64,000 nucleotides of DNA from Spirosoma sp. (lineage in GTDB: Bacteria > Bacteroidota > Bacteroidia > Cytophagales > Spirosomataceae). How positions within the stretch are numbered: the stretch's first letter is position 1; each line of letters begins with the position of its first letter. The notes beneath the pieces are model-generated. The model saw only the letters and a program-made list of their open reading frames with translations. It did no database searches and was not told the origin of the DNA. Below are positions 9,038-17,524 of this stretch, piece after piece. The DNA lies in NCBI RefSeq assembly GCF_026391055.1, contig NZ_JAPLET010000024.1:287590-351589 (forward strand). Direction: 5' to 3'. A program made the translations under genes and the position numbers.

Positions 9038-9281
9038 CAGGAAACCGGTTAAAGGAGAGACAGTTGACAAGTATACACACAGTCGACCGTAACTTCTACT
9101 TTTTTGATCGAAAGCCTTGTCTAGCAGTTGGTTTCCGGCAAATGAACCGATGGATAAACCATCGGAATACTCGATTAGCAGATACAGTACCTTAGCCAGG
9201 GGTCATTTATTCAGCGCCCCTCTCCACCTTGTTAATTCAACCAATTTCAACTCAGCGAACAAACGCTAACTGGCTAAGATC

Positions 9282-9845
9282 ATGAACAGAACCCGATTTA
9301 TGGCAGCTCTCTCCGCGCTGGCAGCCGTGCCATCTCTGGCATTCTCCGGATTTAGAAAAACGCTTTTACCCGACAGAGGCTTTAAAGTGAATGCAGGCGA
9401 AAGCCGTAAACGTGGTCATCTAAAACTCAAGGGCGTCAACGTCAACATTCTTGATGTAAAGATTTCTGGTAGCGATACCAACGGCGGTCTGGCTATTTTC
9501 GAGCAAACTTCCCTATCGCCAAAACGGGGCACACCCCTACACGTTCATCCAGAGCAGGATGAGGTTTTTCATGTGATTGAAGGGGCTTACTATTTTCAGG
9601 TAGGCGACGAAAAATTCAATTTGAAGGCCGGTGACAGCATTTTTCTTCCCCGAAACGTACCCCATGCCTGGACTCAGATGGCTGATAAAGGCAAAATGAT
9701 TGTGGTGTTTCAACCGGCGGGTAAAATGGAGGATTTCTTTGTCAGTTTGGCCGGTATGGACCATGACCCCAGTGCGGAAGAAATAGCCAGGTTATTCAAA
9801 GACAACCAAATGCAGATCGTTGGTCCGCCTTTAAAAGTAGACTAA
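9282..9845 (+). CDS. Exported cupin-domain protein
   Basis: A 187-residue protein with a short Tat/Sec-like N-terminus (basic residues then LSALAAVPSLAFS) and one cupin barrel at about residues 60-160. Motif 1 is HVHPEQDEVFHVIEG, with two His and a Glu, and motif 2 is GDSIFLPRNVPHAW, with the last metal-binding His. A metal-dependent dioxygenase, an isomerase or a binding protein are all possible, and the substrate is not evident. It is transcribed away from the iminopeptidase operon across a 244-base divergent gap. Confidence 0.8.
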   Translation: MNRTRFMAALSALAAVPSLAFSGFRKTLLPDRGFKVNAGESRKRGHLKLKGVNVNILDVKISGSDTNGGLAIFEQTSLSPKRGTPLHVHPEQDEVFHVIEGAYYFQVGDEKFNLKAGDSIFLPRNVPHAWTQMADKGKMIVVFQPAGKMEDFFVSLAGMDHDPSAEEIARLFKDNQMQIVGPPLKVD

Positions 9846-9907
9846 AGCGTAGTTCAGGATTGACCAAGTGCCCTGCCCGGCTGGCCAATCCTGAACGAAA
9901 CGTGAGT

Positions 9908-10633
9908 TTATTGATTCGTCTGATTAACGGTACTTACGTTACTCATCCCGCTCTGGTAGACATTTACGGTATTGGTACCAAAGTAAGCCCCCAAAGGAGA
10001 CGATTGGACGACCGACAGGCTATTTCCTACACCCAGTTGCGTAGCTTCCTCGGGGTTAGTCCCCGCCGGATTACCGAGTATGCCTTTCACTAAATTCCCC
10101 TCACCATACTGGCTCGTCGTCAGGCTGTTGTTGTCGCCAACCTGTAGAATTCGGCTTCGGTTGTTAGACCCTTCTATGGTAATGGTTGCCTGATTATTGA
10201 CGCTGCCGGCACCAGCTGTTCCGGCAAGCTCAACGCCTATTGAAGAGCCCTGCGTGATGGTGGCAAAGTTATCCCCGCCGTTTGCGCTCACCGTTTGCGT
10301 GATAGTGGCCTTATTGCCTGAGGCATTTACCTGGCTGATAACGCCATAGCTGCCTCCCGCACCGGCAGATACCTGCGTGATAGTTGCCTGATTATCGGCT
10401 GTATTTTGCCCCTGACTAATGATGGCCTCCGAATAGCCGAATCCTTTCTGGCTGATGGTGGCGTTTTGGTCAGTACCCGCCTGGGTAACTGTTGCCGTTA
10501 GTGCCTTACCGATCTGGCTAACCGACGCTTCTTGCGCCGTTCCTATCTGAGTCAGGGTAACGGTGTTATTTTGGGTGAATGCGGTCGTTGCGAGACCTAC
10601 GCAGGTTGACAGGCTTAAGATGAATGCTTTCAT
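9908..10633 (-). CDS. Curlin-repeat (CsgA/CsgB-like) secreted protein
   Basis: A 241-residue protein with a signal peptide (residues 1-20). Nearly all the rest is repeats of the curlin pattern, such as NTVTLTQIG, EASVSQIG, NATISQKG and NQATITQ, at about 20-residue spacing and rich in Asn, Gln, Gly, Ser and Thr. Curlin repeats stack as strand-loop-strand units into amyloid fibres that build biofilm matrix. No csgG, csgE, csgF or csgD homologue is next to it in this window, so export and nucleation would depend on genes elsewhere. Confidence 0.85.
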   Translation of the reverse strand: MKAFILSLSTCVGLATTAFTQNNTVTLTQIGTAQEASVSQIGKALTATVTQAGTDQNATISQKGFGYSEAIISQGQNTADNQATITQVSAGAGGSYGVISQVNASGNKATITQTVSANGGDNFATITQGSSIGVELAGTAGAGSVNNQATITIEGSNNRSRILQVGDNNSLTTSQYGEGNLVKGILGNPAGTNPEEATQLGVGNSLSVVQSSPLGAYFGTNTVNVYQSGMSNVSTVNQTNQ

Positions 10634-10813
10634 AAAAGTTTACATGAATGGATGAGTAATAATCATGGCTAAAGCGGGTAGGGCGCTTTTGGCATAAACC
10701 CGTATAACTATAGAATAGACTTGCACTTGCTAAATAAATGACATGTTCAGCCGTCTTTTTATTCTGGAGTTCGTTACATAATCGTTCCGTAAACATCAGG
10801 TAAGTCAAGTACT

Positions 10814-11350
10814 ATGATTCCGCTACATACATTGTCGGCCACCGTCGAAGAACTCATTACGGCAGGTCATGCCCCCGCCGATACGCTGAACAGGGTTGTG
10901 CAATCCGTGGGAATGGCCTTACAGGTCGATCGCTGCTTCCTCTACGTCCGGCAGCCCGATCTGGGTCGGGGACGAACCGCTTTTTGCTGGCGGAAAAACG
11001 AGCATATCCCCGATAAAAACACAATACAGCCCAACTGGCAACCCGACACCGATACCTTACCCGCCGAAGATCCTCTGATTCGGGCGGGGCTAGCCATGAA
11101 GCCGTCGGTCTACGTCGATGATGTCGATACGGCCGGGCCTGAGGTGCTGAACCGGCAATTTGAAGAAGAGACCTTTGGTCACCGGGCGCTAATTCATGCA
11201 CATATTCAGAGTGGCAATAAACTGTGGGGAATTTTACAGCCCTGTATGTTTGGGAGTCCCCGCCACTGGACCGATGAAGAGAAAAGCCAGATAGAGACCA
11301 TTCTGCCGCGTTTGCAGCCGGTAATAGCGGCTTATGTCGCGTCTGCCTGA
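10814..11350 (+). CDS. GAF domain protein
   Basis: A 178-residue soluble protein that is essentially one GAF domain (about residues 15-170): DTLNRVVQSVGMALQVDRCFLYV at the start, then a ligand-pocket region, then KLWGILQPC and a closing helix. No kinase, GGDEF or HTH domain is attached. The single-domain form is often seen in light- or small-molecule-sensing proteins with a partner elsewhere. No conserved chromophore cysteine can be assigned with certainty. The ligand is unknown. Confidence 0.78.
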   Translation: MIPLHTLSATVEELITAGHAPADTLNRVVQSVGMALQVDRCFLYVRQPDLGRGRTAFCWRKNEHIPDKNTIQPNWQPDTDTLPAEDPLIRAGLAMKPSVYVDDVDTAGPEVLNRQFEEETFGHRALIHAHIQSGNKLWGILQPCMFGSPRHWTDEEKSQIETILPRLQPVIAAYVASA

Positions 11351-11363
11351 ATCGTACTAAATC

Positions 11364-11392
11364 GTATCAGACAGCAGGATGCTGTCTGATAC
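11364..11392. terminator. Hairpin after the GAF gene
   Basis: A perfect 12-bp stem (GTATCAGACAGC) with a 5-base loop lies 14 bases after the stop codon, as expected for a transcript end. Confidence 0.7.
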
Positions 11393-11446
11393 ACTGCGTA
11401 AAGTCCCTATAAGACTAGGGGTCTTCCGGTTTAATCGTTTGAGTGG

Positions 11447-11486
11447 GTTATGTCTGGGGCAAGCTCTGGCTTGGCCCAGACATAAC
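11447..11486. repeat. Imperfect 17-bp inverted repeat
   Basis: GTTATGTCTGGGGCAAG is followed by a 6-base loop and CTTGGCCCAGACATAAC, with a single mismatch. It stands between two other hairpins in the gap separating the convergent GAF and DUF2911 genes. No coding sequence is supported here. Confidence 0.5.
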
Positions 11487-11574
11487 AATAAGTTTCGTTC
11501 AAGTTCAAATCCTGAAAGCGTAGCGGATTTCAGAGATAGACCGCACGGCGTACCGTTTGCCATGAGTCATTAAA

Positions 11575-11613
11575 AAAGAACGGCTGGCTCCATTCGGGGC
11601 CAGCCGTTCTTTT
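11575..11613. terminator. Bidirectional rho-independent-like terminator
   Basis: AAAGAACGGCTGGC pairs with GCCAGCCGTTCTTT around a short loop, with A and T tracts on the two outer sides. It lies 20 bases after the DUF2911 stop on the minus strand and can serve transcripts from either side. Confidence 0.75.
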
Positions 11614-11632
11614 AAAAGCTGATGATTGAAGG

Positions 11633-12487
11633 TTACTTTTTAGCCGAGGCAATCAGGTCGTTTGCCATTTTTACGTAGTCCGCATTTTTGGCTTCGGTGG
11701 CGAGCGCAACGGTTTTCTCCGCACTGGCAATCGCATTGGCTTTCTCTTTTAATTTCAACTCAATGCGGGCTTTGAGCAACATTACCCAAAAGGCTTTGGG
11801 ATTTTGCTCCGTAGCCTTGGTTACCCAGCCAAGGGCTTGCTTCAAATCCCGGTTGGTATCGTAATAATAACTCGCTGCCTCAAAATAAGCGGGCTTATCA
11901 GACGCCAGCGAAGCCTCGATATTCTTTACGATCGTTTGATCAATATCCGCTGTGATGGCAACGGGAACCCGAGTTTTATCCCACATGATTTCCAGCACGG
12001 CAGAATTTGGCAAAATATTGGCGATGTTGATGGTAAAGTTTTCTACTCTGTTGGCCAGCGTAGTTGGTTTCACCTGAACGCGAACGACCTCGTTTTCTTT
12101 TTTGTAATCACCCACGTTAGCACCTAGATTCAGGTCTTTCGAAAGCATTACTTCCCAACTGCTTTTTCCGGGAATGGTGAATAGCCCATAGGTACCCGCT
12201 TTCACCTCTTTACCTTCCAGCTTCACATCCGACGAGAAAGTGATTTTCGTCGTTGCGTTGGCCCCCGTCCGCCAAACCTTGTCGTAAGGAACCAGATCGC
12301 CAAAAATAGCCCGCCCTTTAACCGCCGGTCTGGAATAGTCAAGCGTAATGTCACCCAGAGCAAAACTTTGTTTAGTGGTTTGAGCCGGGCTAGCCGCTGG
12401 CACTTTAAGCTGAGCATGAGCAACTGATAATGAGGAAATTACAAATAAACAAGCTACGGCAACGGACGAAAAATTAAGCTTCTTCAT
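11633..12487 (-). CDS. DUF2911 domain protein with TPR-like C-terminus
   Basis: A 284-residue secreted protein: signal peptide (residues 1-25), then a DUF2911 domain (about 30-175) with the family hallmarks DYSRPAVKGR, VWRTGANATT and GTYGLFTIPG, and then a helical tail (about 185-280) resembling two TPR-type hairpins. DUF2911 is a beta-sandwich family of unknown function, frequent in Bacteroidota as exported proteins. A -7 promoter element lies about 50 bases upstream at 12535-12542. Confidence 0.85.
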   Translation of the reverse strand: MKKLNFSSVAVACLFVISSLSVAHAQLKVPAASPAQTTKQSFALGDITLDYSRPAVKGRAIFGDLVPYDKVWRTGANATTKITFSSDVKLEGKEVKAGTYGLFTIPGKSSWEVMLSKDLNLGANVGDYKKENEVVRVQVKPTTLANRVENFTINIANILPNSAVLEIMWDKTRVPVAITADIDQTIVKNIEASLASDKPAYFEAASYYYDTNRDLKQALGWVTKATEQNPKAFWVMLLKARIELKLKEKANAIASAEKTVALATEAKNADYVKMANDLIASAKK

Positions 12488-12534
12488 GATGAAGGAATGA
12501 TGAAATTGATAGTTGTCAGATTATTTCCGATACC

Positions 12535-12542
12535 CAAAGGTA
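12535..12542 (-). promoter_or_regulatory. Bacteroidota -7 promoter element of the DUF2911 gene
   Basis: On the minus strand TACCTTTG matches TAnnTTTG exactly, leaving a leader of about 40 bases before the start at 12487. No convincing -33 element was seen. Confidence 0.4.
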
Positions 12543-12692
12543 CAGATTATTGCGCCGGTTACGCTTCTTCTGCCATAAGTCGGCTCACAGGTTTATGGCT
12601 TTTCTTTTCGCAACCGGAAACACTCGGTCTGCTAATTCGCTGACTAGCTGCCACTGTCTTAAAAGTAAGTGATATTGTCCCAAAACTAAGTG

Positions 12693-12720
12693 TTGATCCT
12701 TAGCCTACTCTCTACTTTTG
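12693..12720 (+). promoter_or_regulatory. Promoter (-33 TTG, -7 TACTTTTG) of the TonB-like gene
   Basis: TTG at 12693-12695 and TACTTTTG at 12713-12720 are 17 bases apart, the usual spacing for the Bacteroidota housekeeping sigma factor. Transcription would start near 12727, downstream of the long-frame start at 12718, which supports ATG 12802 as the true start codon. Confidence 0.55.
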
Positions 12721-12801
12721 ATTGTACATGTAATCAACGGGGTTAGCGGGCTAATCCCACCGGTACGTTCCCTTTCTCAACCTCTTTCAATCAATAAGAT
12801 C

Positions 12802-13248
12802 ATGAATCAAATCGTTTTGACCACTGCCTGTTTGCTGATCGCGAGTACGCTACTGTTTGCTCAACAAGCTAATATCGATACTGCTGATCAACGTGATCTT
12901 CTAACGGCTGTTCAGGAGTCGGTATCGTCGCCTTCTGACCAGTCAACGGACTATGCTCCCCTCAACAATGTGCCTTTTTTCCCGGGTGGTCAGCAGGCAC
13001 TACAGACGTACCTGAATGACCTCAACCCATCAAACGCTGACCAACACGAAGGGACCGTTCATATCCAGTTTCGGGTAATGCCCACGGGTCACCTGACGGA
13101 AATTAAAGTGGTGCGCTCAACCGAATCGATGCTGAATAAGGTTGCCATGCAGGCGGTTGTCCGAATGCCCCGCTGGTACCCGGCGCACCGGTCAGGCCTG
13201 GCAGTTAGCAGCCTATACATACTACCCATTACCTTTCGTGCCCGATAA
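12802..13248 (+). CDS. Small exported TonB C-terminal domain protein
   Basis: From ATG 12802 this gives 148 residues: a signal peptide (MNQIVLTTACLLIASTLLFA), a short linker, then a TonB_C domain (about residues 55-147) with the typical GTVHIQFRVMPTGHLTEIKVVRST and a predicted final strand LYILPITF. The domain normally binds the TonB box of outer-membrane receptors. Here there is no lasting membrane anchor and no proline-rich spacer, so this is not a complete energy transducer. It may modulate TonB-dependent uptake or bind another periplasmic partner. Confidence 0.8.
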   Translation: MNQIVLTTACLLIASTLLFAQQANIDTADQRDLLTAVQESVSSPSDQSTDYAPLNNVPFFPGGQQALQTYLNDLNPSNADQHEGTVHIQFRVMPTGHLTEIKVVRSTESMLNKVAMQAVVRMPRWYPAHRSGLAVSSLYILPITFRAR

Positions 13249-13289
13249 GAGCCGGACGCGGGCCGACCCTGAACGGTTTATAACGACAA

Positions 13290-13331
13290 CAGGGGGTCAG
13301 ATACAGGAACATCCCTGCATCTGACCCCCTG
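13290..13331. terminator. Long hairpin between convergent genes
   Basis: CAGGGGGTCAGAT pairs with ATCTGACCCCCTG, and part of the inner sequence (CAGG/CCTG) extends the stem. It lies between the TonB-like stop at 13248 and the DUF1080 stop at 13366, so it probably ends both transcripts. Confidence 0.7.
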
Positions 13332-13365
13332 GCCTGTGAATTTGCAACCCTCGGATCAAATTATG

Positions 13366-14157
13366 TCAAAAATCCGTATTAGACTGCTTTATTTCCATCG
13401 GTTTGATCCATATGTTACGGTACAGCACGTCATGGCCTTCGGCCTGTAATTTGATGCCGCCGGGCGTGTCGGTGATGCCTTTGCCGCCGTCATTTCCGCC
13501 GTCGATTCCCGAATTAGGCCCGCCCCACACCTGGCTGATTTTCTGGTTGGTGTGGGCTTTTTTACCATTCAGGTAAATGGTCACCATGGCTGGTTCGGTA
13601 CGTTTACCATTGGCAAAGCGTGCTGCCCGGAACTGAATATCATAGGCGTTCCATTTCCCGATACCGTTGTATAGTTTGTAGGGCGATTGCGATTCGTTGA
13701 TCACGGCTCCCAGCCCGTGCGAGGTCGTATCGCCGTCGAATATCTGGATTTCGTAGCGGTTTTGCAGATATACCCCACTGTTGCCCCCCGGCTTGCTGAC
13801 GTAGAATTCCACATGCAGCCGGAAATCTCGGAAGGTTTCTTTTGTCACAATATCGGCAGCACCGTAGAGGCCGCCCGCAGCCGCCGGGTCGTTGGTATTC
13901 ATGACGGTACCGCTGCCCGCCGGATCTTTTTCGATTTGCCATTTGATGGGCATGGTAGCGGCCAGTCGAGGTCCTTCCCAATACTGCCATTTCTCATCGA
14001 GCATCTTCTTCGACCCATCGAACAGAACCTCTGCACCTTTAGGGGCTTTTACCCCCACGCCAACCGGTTCTTTAGCCGCTGGGGTCATGGCTATAATTAA
14101 GACCAGCATAACCAGGTCCGGAATGAAAGCATAAAATCTGGTGAGGGAGCGTTTCAT
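13366..14157 (-). CDS. DUF1080 (3-keto-disaccharide hydrolase-like) protein
   Basis: A 263-residue protein with an N-terminal hydrophobic segment (about 10-27). The DUF1080 jelly-roll fold spans about 45-255, with VLFDGSKKMLDEKWQYWEG, FRDFRLHVEFYVSKPGGNSGVY, QNRYEIQIFDG and the C-terminal VLYRNIWIKP. This PF06439 family is related in fold to GH16 lectin-like sandwiches, and some members cleave 3-keto-glycosides made by Gfo/Idh/MocA oxidoreductases. One such oxidoreductase occurs in this window at 59797, but it is far away. Enzymatic activity here is inferred from the family only. Confidence 0.85.
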   Translation of the reverse strand: MKRSLTRFYAFIPDLVMLVLIIAMTPAAKEPVGVGVKAPKGAEVLFDGSKKMLDEKWQYWEGPRLAATMPIKWQIEKDPAGSGTVMNTNDPAAAGGLYGAADIVTKETFRDFRLHVEFYVSKPGGNSGVYLQNRYEIQIFDGDTTSHGLGAVINESQSPYKLYNGIGKWNAYDIQFRAARFANGKRTEPAMVTIYLNGKKAHTNQKISQVWGGPNSGIDGGNDGGKGITDTPGGIKLQAEGHDVLYRNIWIKPMEIKQSNTDF

Positions 14158-14215
14158 GAAGTCGCAGTTGGTTTGATATGTATCATGTGGTAAGAGTGCC
14201 GCGTTTAAGATTTAC

Positions 14216-15019
14216 TCATACCGAAGCGGCATCACCAACAGTTTGGCCGGGCTCTAACGGATTCTGGCGGAATATTTCTTCCAATCGGGCAAAAAGTTCA
14301 GGATGTTTTTGCTCCAGCAGATCCGGGCGTTTGAAAAAGTATTCGGAAACGACGGCAAAAAATTCGGCTTCGTTCGTGATACCGTATGGATCAATATCTG
14401 ACTGATTGGCTTTAATATCGCGGATGCTCCGATGAATAAGCTGTAGCCAGGGTTTTATATGGTCTTTTTCCAACAGATAAGCCGGTAGCCCATCGGTCGA
14501 CCCATCGATCTTGTCCAGCAAGTGTACAAATTCGTGAATACCTGTGTTCGACTTGCTGCTTTCGTTGGCAAAGCCTTCGTAGAGAGCGGGTTTTGAGAGA
14601 ATCATCGTACTTTGCAAGGCTCCCCCCTCACCTACCATGCCCAGAATATTCCGGTCGTTGCCCGTGGTTTGATAATCGACATTGAACCGGTCTTCATACA
14701 GCAGCACATTGGTGAGCGGGTAATACCAGTCATCGAAGCCAAAAATGGGGATGATAGCGCTGCTGGCTACCAGAATTTTATCGATATCACTCACCTCGGC
14801 GCCCACTCCTTCAATACTCACTTTGCCCAGAAACTCACTGACGCGTTTCTCGAAAATAGGCTTCTTCTCGTCACTCAGCGACTGATAGTAGGGCACATGT
14901 GTTTCCAACAGTTGCGGGTATGTAGCTGGCAAAGGGGGTACAACCGACTTTTTATCCTGTATGTAACGCCACAGAAACCAGCCTGCTACCAGCAACGTAA
15001 TCGTGATGAATAGTTCCAT
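14216..15019 (-). CDS. mtfA: MtfA-like zinc metallopeptidase (M90)
   Basis: A 267-residue protein with one N-terminal transmembrane helix (about 3-20) and a gluzincin-like domain. The zinc motif is HEFVH at residues 162-166, and a downstream NEAEFFAVVSEYFF supplies the third acidic ligand (Glu219 region). These, with IPIFGFDDWYYP, are hallmarks of MtfA. In E. coli MtfA binds the Mlc repressor and so affects glucose PTS expression. Bacteroidota have no such PTS context, so a general protease role at the membrane is more likely. It lies 66 bases downstream of DUF4403 on the same strand. Confidence 0.85.
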   Translation of the reverse strand: MELFITITLLVAGWFLWRYIQDKKSVVPPLPATYPQLLETHVPYYQSLSDEKKPIFEKRVSEFLGKVSIEGVGAEVSDIDKILVASSAIIPIFGFDDWYYPLTNVLLYEDRFNVDYQTTGNDRNILGMVGEGGALQSTMILSKPALYEGFANESSKSNTGIHEFVHLLDKIDGSTDGLPAYLLEKDHIKPWLQLIHRSIRDIKANQSDIDPYGITNEAEFFAVVSEYFFKRPDLLEQKHPELFARLEEIFRQNPLEPGQTVGDAASV

Positions 15020-15085
15020 TTTAATGATGTAGGGTGCCTGTAATATACTCCCCTTAACTAGGAACCAATATGCCCGGATAGGGTT

Positions 15086-16453
15086 TCACAACTGGTTTAT
15101 TTTAACCCCAACCGTCGACTTTACTTTAATCAATGCCTGAATACCATCAGGTCGGATCGCAATCTTCTGCGGCACGAACCGAAACGACTGAATTGTCAGG
15201 TCGGTCGTTTTTCCCGGCCCTCCTTCTTCAAAAGCTTTATCAATGGTTTGAGGTAACTTGGCAATATCGTCGCCGAGCCGAATAGTCAGCAGGCTTTCGA
15301 GCAGTTTACGCAGTCCTTTGTGCCAGACCGTGTTTGAGCTGCTGGACAGGGCACTCCAGGTTTCCGCATCAAAATCCAGATTCGTGACACGGAGGGTATT
15401 CGTCAGCGTATCAAATACCGGCCGACCGCGCAGATACATCGTTCCGTCCATAAGTCCGCTAACTTCGGCTTTGACAATCAATGACCGCTGCCCGCCGTAG
15501 ACACTTACCTTCTTAATTGTCAGCGAGCCCAGGGCCAGTTTTTTGTTCTTGTTATTGGTCGTGATGGCGAGCATCCGGTTGATGTCGGCATAGGGAATAA
15601 AGCTCAGCACGTTCAGATCGGATACTTCCGAGACTTGCTCCCGTTTCTGTAATATGGGCAGGGGAGTACGCGGGTGTTCGGGTGCTTTGGGCTTCAGTTC
15701 GGTTTGCGTTTGAACCGCAATTCGAATGTGGGTCGTTAGCTGACGGGCATTGCCCGTAATCGGACCTGCAGCCACACTAATGGGTTTCGGTATCAGCCAT
15801 AGGCCATATTCTTTACTGATCAGAAGCGGGTTCTGAATGTCGTGCCAGATAGGTTTCACCATTTCATCGAGCCGCAATTGCGTATGAACGGCCGAGTCAA
15901 TGGCCATTTCGATGTCCGTCCGGTGTCGGTCCAGTATATTTTGAACGATATTTGTCAGGGAAATACCTGCAATTTTGGGCTGGACAATCCAGGTGTAATC
16001 AGTGAAGGTCGTTCGACTCCCCAGCCGCCAGTTAGGTGTCACACTGATGGGTGTTTTGAAATTAACGTTCAGCGCACAGAAGGGTTCTTTAGGTGGGGTC
16101 GTGTCCCGACTGAACGGTTTGGTCAGCCACATTTGCAGGGGTGCCGACAGCTTTATCTGCTGGTCAACGTACTCGACATTCACTGGTCCCAGGCGTTTGA
16201 CCCGAAAGGAGATGATACCTTTCGTTTTTCCGTCTTTTGTCTGTTTGCCAATAAGCACCGGATCGAGTTCGGCATTGATTTTCTCTTTCAGTTCCGAAAG
16301 CTGAAATGTAATAGGCCCTGCCAGATAAGACATGGTGGGCGAAATAGGTGGGTCGAAGCCCTCAGCTTTCGGTGCTTCGGGTTTCAGTTTCTGGCATTGT
16401 ACCAGTAGCAACAGGACGCCCATTCCTGTAAGTAGCTGTAGTGGTGTTTTCAT
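15086..16453 (-). CDS. DUF4403 family lipoprotein
   Basis: From ATG 16453 this gives 455 residues starting with a lipoprotein signal (MKTPLQLLTGMGVLLLLVQC). The longer frame from 16519 has no signal and is less likely. The body matches the DUF4403 pattern: two related halves, each with long beta-strands and amphipathic helices, such as ITFQLSELKEKINAEL and FIPYADINRML. The arrangement recalls tubular lipid-binding (BPI/SMP-like) proteins, which DUF4403 members have been suggested to resemble. Function is unknown. MtfA follows 66 bases later. Confidence 0.82.
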   Translation of the reverse strand: MKTPLQLLTGMGVLLLLVQCQKLKPEAPKAEGFDPPISPTMSYLAGPITFQLSELKEKINAELDPVLIGKQTKDGKTKGIISFRVKRLGPVNVEYVDQQIKLSAPLQMWLTKPFSRDTTPPKEPFCALNVNFKTPISVTPNWRLGSRTTFTDYTWIVQPKIAGISLTNIVQNILDRHRTDIEMAIDSAVHTQLRLDEMVKPIWHDIQNPLLISKEYGLWLIPKPISVAAGPITGNARQLTTHIRIAVQTQTELKPKAPEHPRTPLPILQKREQVSEVSDLNVLSFIPYADINRMLAITTNNKNKKLALGSLTIKKVSVYGGQRSLIVKAEVSGLMDGTMYLRGRPVFDTLTNTLRVTNLDFDAETWSALSSSSNTVWHKGLRKLLESLLTIRLGDDIAKLPQTIDKAFEEGGPGKTTDLTIQSFRFVPQKIAIRPDGIQALIKVKSTVGVKINQL

Positions 16454-16604
16454 CAATGGTGGTAGCCGTTCACAACAGGCCAACAAGACGCCTGATGAGA
16501 CTGCATCCTTACCTAACATCGGACCATTTCGGTATGTTTACTCAATTGACAAACAGGCCGCCACAAAGCCGTCCCCTACTGTTAATGCGTATAGATTAGC
16601 CTGA

Positions 16605-16740
16605 CGTTGGGCATAGTCTTCGTTGACCGTAGTTTATAACTACGGTCGAGCGTTATCCGGTCTCTGACCGGTATACTAAGCAATACATCCGCACCGGTCA
16701 GAGACCGGATAACGCCGATATAGCCACAGACTAGGTCGAG
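16605..16740. repeat. REP-like long inverted repeat, copy C, in a 382-base gene-free stretch
   Basis: It contains CGTTATCCGGTCTCTGACCG in the left arm and the matching CCGGTCAGAGACCGGATAAC in the right arm, an outer small hairpin (CCGTAG, TTTATAA, CTACGG), and at the left edge GTTGGGCATAGTC, the half-site also seen at 861-873. Together with the hairpin at 16771-16819 it fills the space between DUF4403 and DinB. No gene is supported there. Confidence 0.7.
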
Positions 16741-16770
16741 CAGCCAGCAAGCAGATGATCTGCTGTACCT

Positions 16771-16819
16771 TAAAACAAAGCGGTGTCGTGAGTTAAATCC
16801 ATGACACCGCTTTGTTTTA
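16771..16819. terminator. Strong hairpin after the DinB gene
   Basis: A perfect 17-bp stem (TAAAACAAAGCGGTGTC) closes over a 15-base loop, with T-rich ends in both directions. It starts 17 bases beyond the DinB stop at 16836 in the direction of transcription. Confidence 0.8.
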
Positions 16820-16835
16820 TAGAGCATCCTGTTTC

Positions 16836-17381
16836 TTAAAACAGTTTTTCATTTGGTGGCTTGATGCCTTTCATCCGGATGTAAATGGTACACTGCCCCC
16901 GGTGGTGGGTCTGGTGTTCAAACGCTTTGGCGAGCAGTACCTCGCGTGTCATTTCCCGCTGGCCCATTTTCACATTCTCGGCCAGTTGCGCATCCGTTAA
17001 CCCCTTAACCGCGTCGATCATAAAATCGTAGCTATCCATAACCGCTTTGGTCAGCGCGGCTTTCGTTTTTAACTCGCTCATCTCTTCAAGCTTTTTCCCC
17101 TGCATGGGGTTGGGCTTACCGCTCACCATCGCGCCAAAGTTGTAGTTAGCCGCCGTCAGGTGCAACATCTGCTCGGCAAAACTGCGGATTTCGGGCGTTG
17201 GCTTGTAGTTTACACCATCTTCCGACATCACGTCCAGGTATTCCTTCGTGTATTCCTTAGCCCGCTGCCAGTCGGCGGTGAGCTGCGTAATGGTGGTCAT
17301 GGGCCGGGCGGCCTGAACAGCCGAAAAGGCGCATAACAGACTCATCAGAGCCAATGCAAATCGAAAAGGTAGTTTATTCAT
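16836..17381 (-). CDS. Exported DinB family protein
   Basis: From ATG 17381 this gives 181 residues with a signal peptide (MNKLPFRFALALMSLLCAFS). The longer frame from 17597 runs into the divergent gene and hides the signal. The four-helix DinB/YfiT-like bundle has a metal-site His in RSFAEQMLHLTAANYNF and the closing HQTHHRGQ motif. Bacterial DinB proteins include thiol transferases such as bacillithiol and mycothiol S-transferases, but exported Bacteroidota members have no assigned substrate. Confidence 0.85.
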   Translation of the reverse strand: MNKLPFRFALALMSLLCAFSAVQAARPMTTITQLTADWQRAKEYTKEYLDVMSEDGVNYKPTPEIRSFAEQMLHLTAANYNFGAMVSGKPNPMQGKKLEEMSELKTKAALTKAVMDSYDFMIDAVKGLTDAQLAENVKMGQREMTREVLLAKAFEHQTHHRGQCTIYIRMKGIKPPNEKLF

Positions 17382-17524
17382 CAGTGCAGGATTATGATTA
17401 AGTGATAACCGGTTTTGGTTTATAAGGGTAAAAAGTTTTACCACGATTGAAGCTACTGTCTTTACTTGGCAACTCCTCCCTTTTCGGTTATCTTTCTGCA
17501 AGAATCCGTTCATCTTTCGACCCC

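Noticed and set aside
11379..11573. 64-residue open frame between GAF and DUF2911 genes
   Set aside because: It is built on two inverted repeats and looks like translated hairpin sequence. A similar frame exists on the other strand.
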